A stretch of 15,889 nucleotides of DNA from a bacterium (GTDB lineage Bacteria > Verrucomicrobiota > Verrucomicrobiae > Opitutales > Opitutaceae). The stretch's first letter is position 1. Each line of letters opens with the position of its first letter. Of this stretch, positions 14,344 to 15,889 are shown one piece after another. A model generated the notes under the pieces. The model was not told the origin of the DNA and searched no databases. It saw only the letters and a list, made by a program, of their open reading frames with translations. Location: positions 1 to 15,889 of the forward strand of contig JAJXYI010000079.1 of the NCBI GenBank assembly GCA_021780625.1, given 5' to 3'. Both the position numbers and the translations under genes were made by a program.

Positions 14344-15889
14344 CTACGTGTGGCTACAGGTGGTTGCGGTCAGGATTCCCCCCGTAAACGTCATCGCACA
14401 ATCCCCGGCGCCGCCGGCATTGCGGACGGTGATTGTGGTCGTAATCCCATGTGCACCGTTCGCGACGAACCCTCCCGCAGCGCCCACCGTGTTCGTTGCC
14501 GAGATAGGACCGGTCACCTGAAGGTTCGTCGTCGCGTTCGTCGTGCCCGAGGCATAGAAGACCCAGCCCGGGAACTGCACGCGACTCCAATTCGAGAAGA
14601 CCAACCCCTGGGGCGAGTTGGCGGAGTTCGCATCGAGATGGCCGTTGCCATCGTCGTAAATGTGGATACCGTTCTGACCATCCGTCGTGGTGGTCGAGAA
14701 GCCGCTACCCGTGCCCCGCGAGTACAGCATGCCGTTCGCCGCCAGGGCCATGACCACGGACCCGTCCTGCCTGATCCAGCGCGTCAGGTCTTGCGTTTGA
14801 CCGGCCGTTCCCTGAATCAAGGCTTGGATCGTGTCGGAGGTGCCCGTGACATGAAGCGGGTAATATGGGGTCCCCCCTGCCCCGAGCATCGCCGCGCTCA
14901 CGCTGCTGGCCACCGAAACCGAGGCCCCACTAATCGCTCCGCCGGCAGTGATCGTCCCGTTCGCCTCGATCGGGCAGTAGACCACGAACTGCGAGTCGCT
15001 CGCCTGCGTCCCGAGGTCGAGCAGCATCGCCTCGTAGCCGTTCTGCCGGCTCAGCCACCCCATCGCGTCCGCGGTGTACGACGCGCTGGTAAAGCCCGTA
15101 GATCGGTTGATCTGGTAGTGGAACGGCCGCAGCGACGAAGCGTTCCCTGCCTCGAAGAAATTGAGGTGGTACTCGCTGTAGGCGTTCAGGTCAGGCGCGA
15201 AGTAGTCCTCGAACTGGGTGTAAATGCACGGATCGCTCTGGTCGGCACACCCTCCCCCGGGGGCGTTGTTGTACCCGAAGTTGGCCGTGACGTCGCTGCG
15301 GTTCGGATCGCCCGGATTTGGGACCGAATTCCAGTTCCAGTTCCACACCCGCGACGGCGAGATGTTCGGCGAATATTGCAGCATCGTGTCCGCGCCGGAG
15401 GTCGAGGGGGCGATCTTCAACGCGTTCACGACGCTGCTCTGGATCTGACCCGTCATCGTGCCACCGGAGAGTGGGAGGTAGCCGGTGGTGGCGGTAGCAG
15501 ATACGGTGCCCAGACCTGTGCCCCCTCCGACCCTTGCAAAACCTGCCCGGTCAGGCGCGGAGCCTTGGCCGGCATCATCACTGGTGGCAGGACCCCTTAA
15601 TAGGGCCGGTCTTAGCGCCATCTCAAACGTCGTCGAGCCCCGAAGAGCATCGTCGGTGCTCGTACCGTATGCGAGTATCCGGCCCGAGCCCGCAGTGACG
15701 GTGATCTCGAGCAGTGCGTTGCCGAGGCCTGCGGCCGCCTGCGTCACGTCGGTGACCGGCTTCTGCACCTGCCCGTGCGGCGGCACGGCGTACTCGCGGC
15801 TTCCAATGACCGCACCGGTCGGATCCTTCAGGGTCGCAGTCACCGTGACGTCTGCACCAGTCGTCTCCACGACGCCGAAGCTATAGTGC
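14344..15889 (-). CDS. Large secreted protein with tail-fibre-type module (5' end outside window)
   Basis: 514 codons of a larger gene are visible. The frame is open to the window edge, so the true start is upstream. The first ~95 residues (VTVTATLKDPTGAVIGSREY, AVPPHGQVQKP, GSGRILAYGTSTDD) form a beta-sandwich module that I associate with secreted proteins from GC-rich soil bacteria. A glycine/alanine/serine linker follows, then GYLPLSGGTMTGQIQ (about 136-150 of the visible part). The LPLSGGTMTG core is the hallmark of phage tail-fibre and collar-type repeats. The rest is rich in N, G, S, T and aromatic residues with few charges, including VWNWNWNSVPNPGD and FEDYFAPDLNAYSEYHLNFF. The C-terminus has paired cysteines (DCAMTFTGGILTATTC). 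It is probably an extracellular, fibrous or adhesive protein. Its relation to the polysaccharide genes is unproven; a 300-base gap separates them. Confidence 0.78.
   Translation of the reverse strand, partial: HYSFGVVETTGADVTVTATLKDPTGAVIGSREYAVPPHGQVQKPVTDVTQAAAGLGNALLEITVTAGSGRILAYGTSTDDALRGSTTFEMALRPALLRGPATSDDAGQGSAPDRAGFARVGGGTGLGTVSATATTGYLPLSGGTMTGQIQSSVVNALKIAPSTSGADTMLQYSPNISPSRVWNWNWNSVPNPGDPNRSDVTANFGYNNAPGGGCADQSDPCIYTQFEDYFAPDLNAYSEYHLNFFEAGNASSLRPFHYQINRSTGFTSASYTADAMGWLSRQNGYEAMLLDLGTQASDSQFVVYCPIEANGTITAGGAISGASVSVASSVSAAMLGAGGTPYYPLHVTGTSDTIQALIQGTAGQTQDLTRWIRQDGSVVMALAANGMLYSRGTGSGFSTTTTDGQNGIHIYDDGNGHLDANSANSPQGLVFSNWSRVQFPGWVFYASGTTNATTNLQVTGPISATNTVGAAGGFVANGAHGITTTITVRNAGGAGDCAMTFTGGILTATTCSHT

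Noticed and set aside
14341..14357. Short direct repeat (TGGCTAC twice, 3 bases apart) at the surface-protein stop
   Set aside because: Too short to be an attachment site or target duplication, and no mobile element adjoins it.

Overview
This is a GC-rich window (mostly well above 60% G+C by eye) in which every convincing gene lies on the minus strand, so the biological reading direction runs from position 15889 down to 1. Genes are tightly packed, with several ATGA/GTGA/TGATG stop-start overlaps. The content is that of a bacterial surface-polysaccharide (capsule, exopolysaccharide or O-antigen) locus. The composition, a secreted heparinase-like protein and a large secreted repeat/tail-fibre-like protein would suit a high-GC soil or environmental bacterium (Acidobacteriota, Myxococcota or a similar lineage). 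No marker gene is present, so this placement is a guess.

In transcription order: (1) the 3' part of a secreted protein with a beta-sandwich module followed by a phage-tail-fibre-type module (15889-14344, 5' end outside the window); (2) a secreted heparinase II/III-like protein (14040-11431); (3) a Wzx/MOP-type flippase (about 11162-9786); (4) a methyltransferase with an N-terminal zinc-ribbon-like region (9780-8788); (5) a GT-B glycosyltransferase (8791-7565); (6) a second methyltransferase (7484-6738); (7) a non-coding stretch carrying a decayed copy of the 3' end of gene 5 (6592-6370); (8) a CDP-paratose 2-epimerase-like short-chain dehydrogenase (6198-5155); (9) a GT4 glycosyltransferase (5165-3960); (10) a doubtful 49-codon ORF; (11) a glutamine-hydrolysing asparagine synthetase homologue (3786-1930); (12) the 5' stub of a third methyltransferase-type gene and unassigned sequence (1930-1389); (13) a left-handed beta-helix acyltransferase of clearly lower GC (1388-732); (14) the N-terminal part of a GT2 glycosyltransferase (520-1, continuing outside).

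As a pathway, the epimerase would supply an activated sugar (CDP-tyvelose if it keeps the family activity). The GT2, GT4 and GT-B enzymes would build a lipid-linked repeat unit. The methyltransferases, acyltransferase and amidotransferase would decorate it, and the flippase would move it across the inner membrane. The secreted lyase-like protein may trim or degrade the polymer. No Wzy polymerase, initiating phosphoglycosyltransferase, chain-length regulator or CDP-dideoxysugar genes (rfbF/G/H) are visible here, so the locus continues elsewhere.

The most notable structure is evidence of modular turnover: a glycosyltransferase relic, a truncated methyltransferase that keeps a perfect translational start, and a low-GC acyltransferase next to that truncation. 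No tRNA, rRNA, CRISPR array or insertion sequence was recognised.
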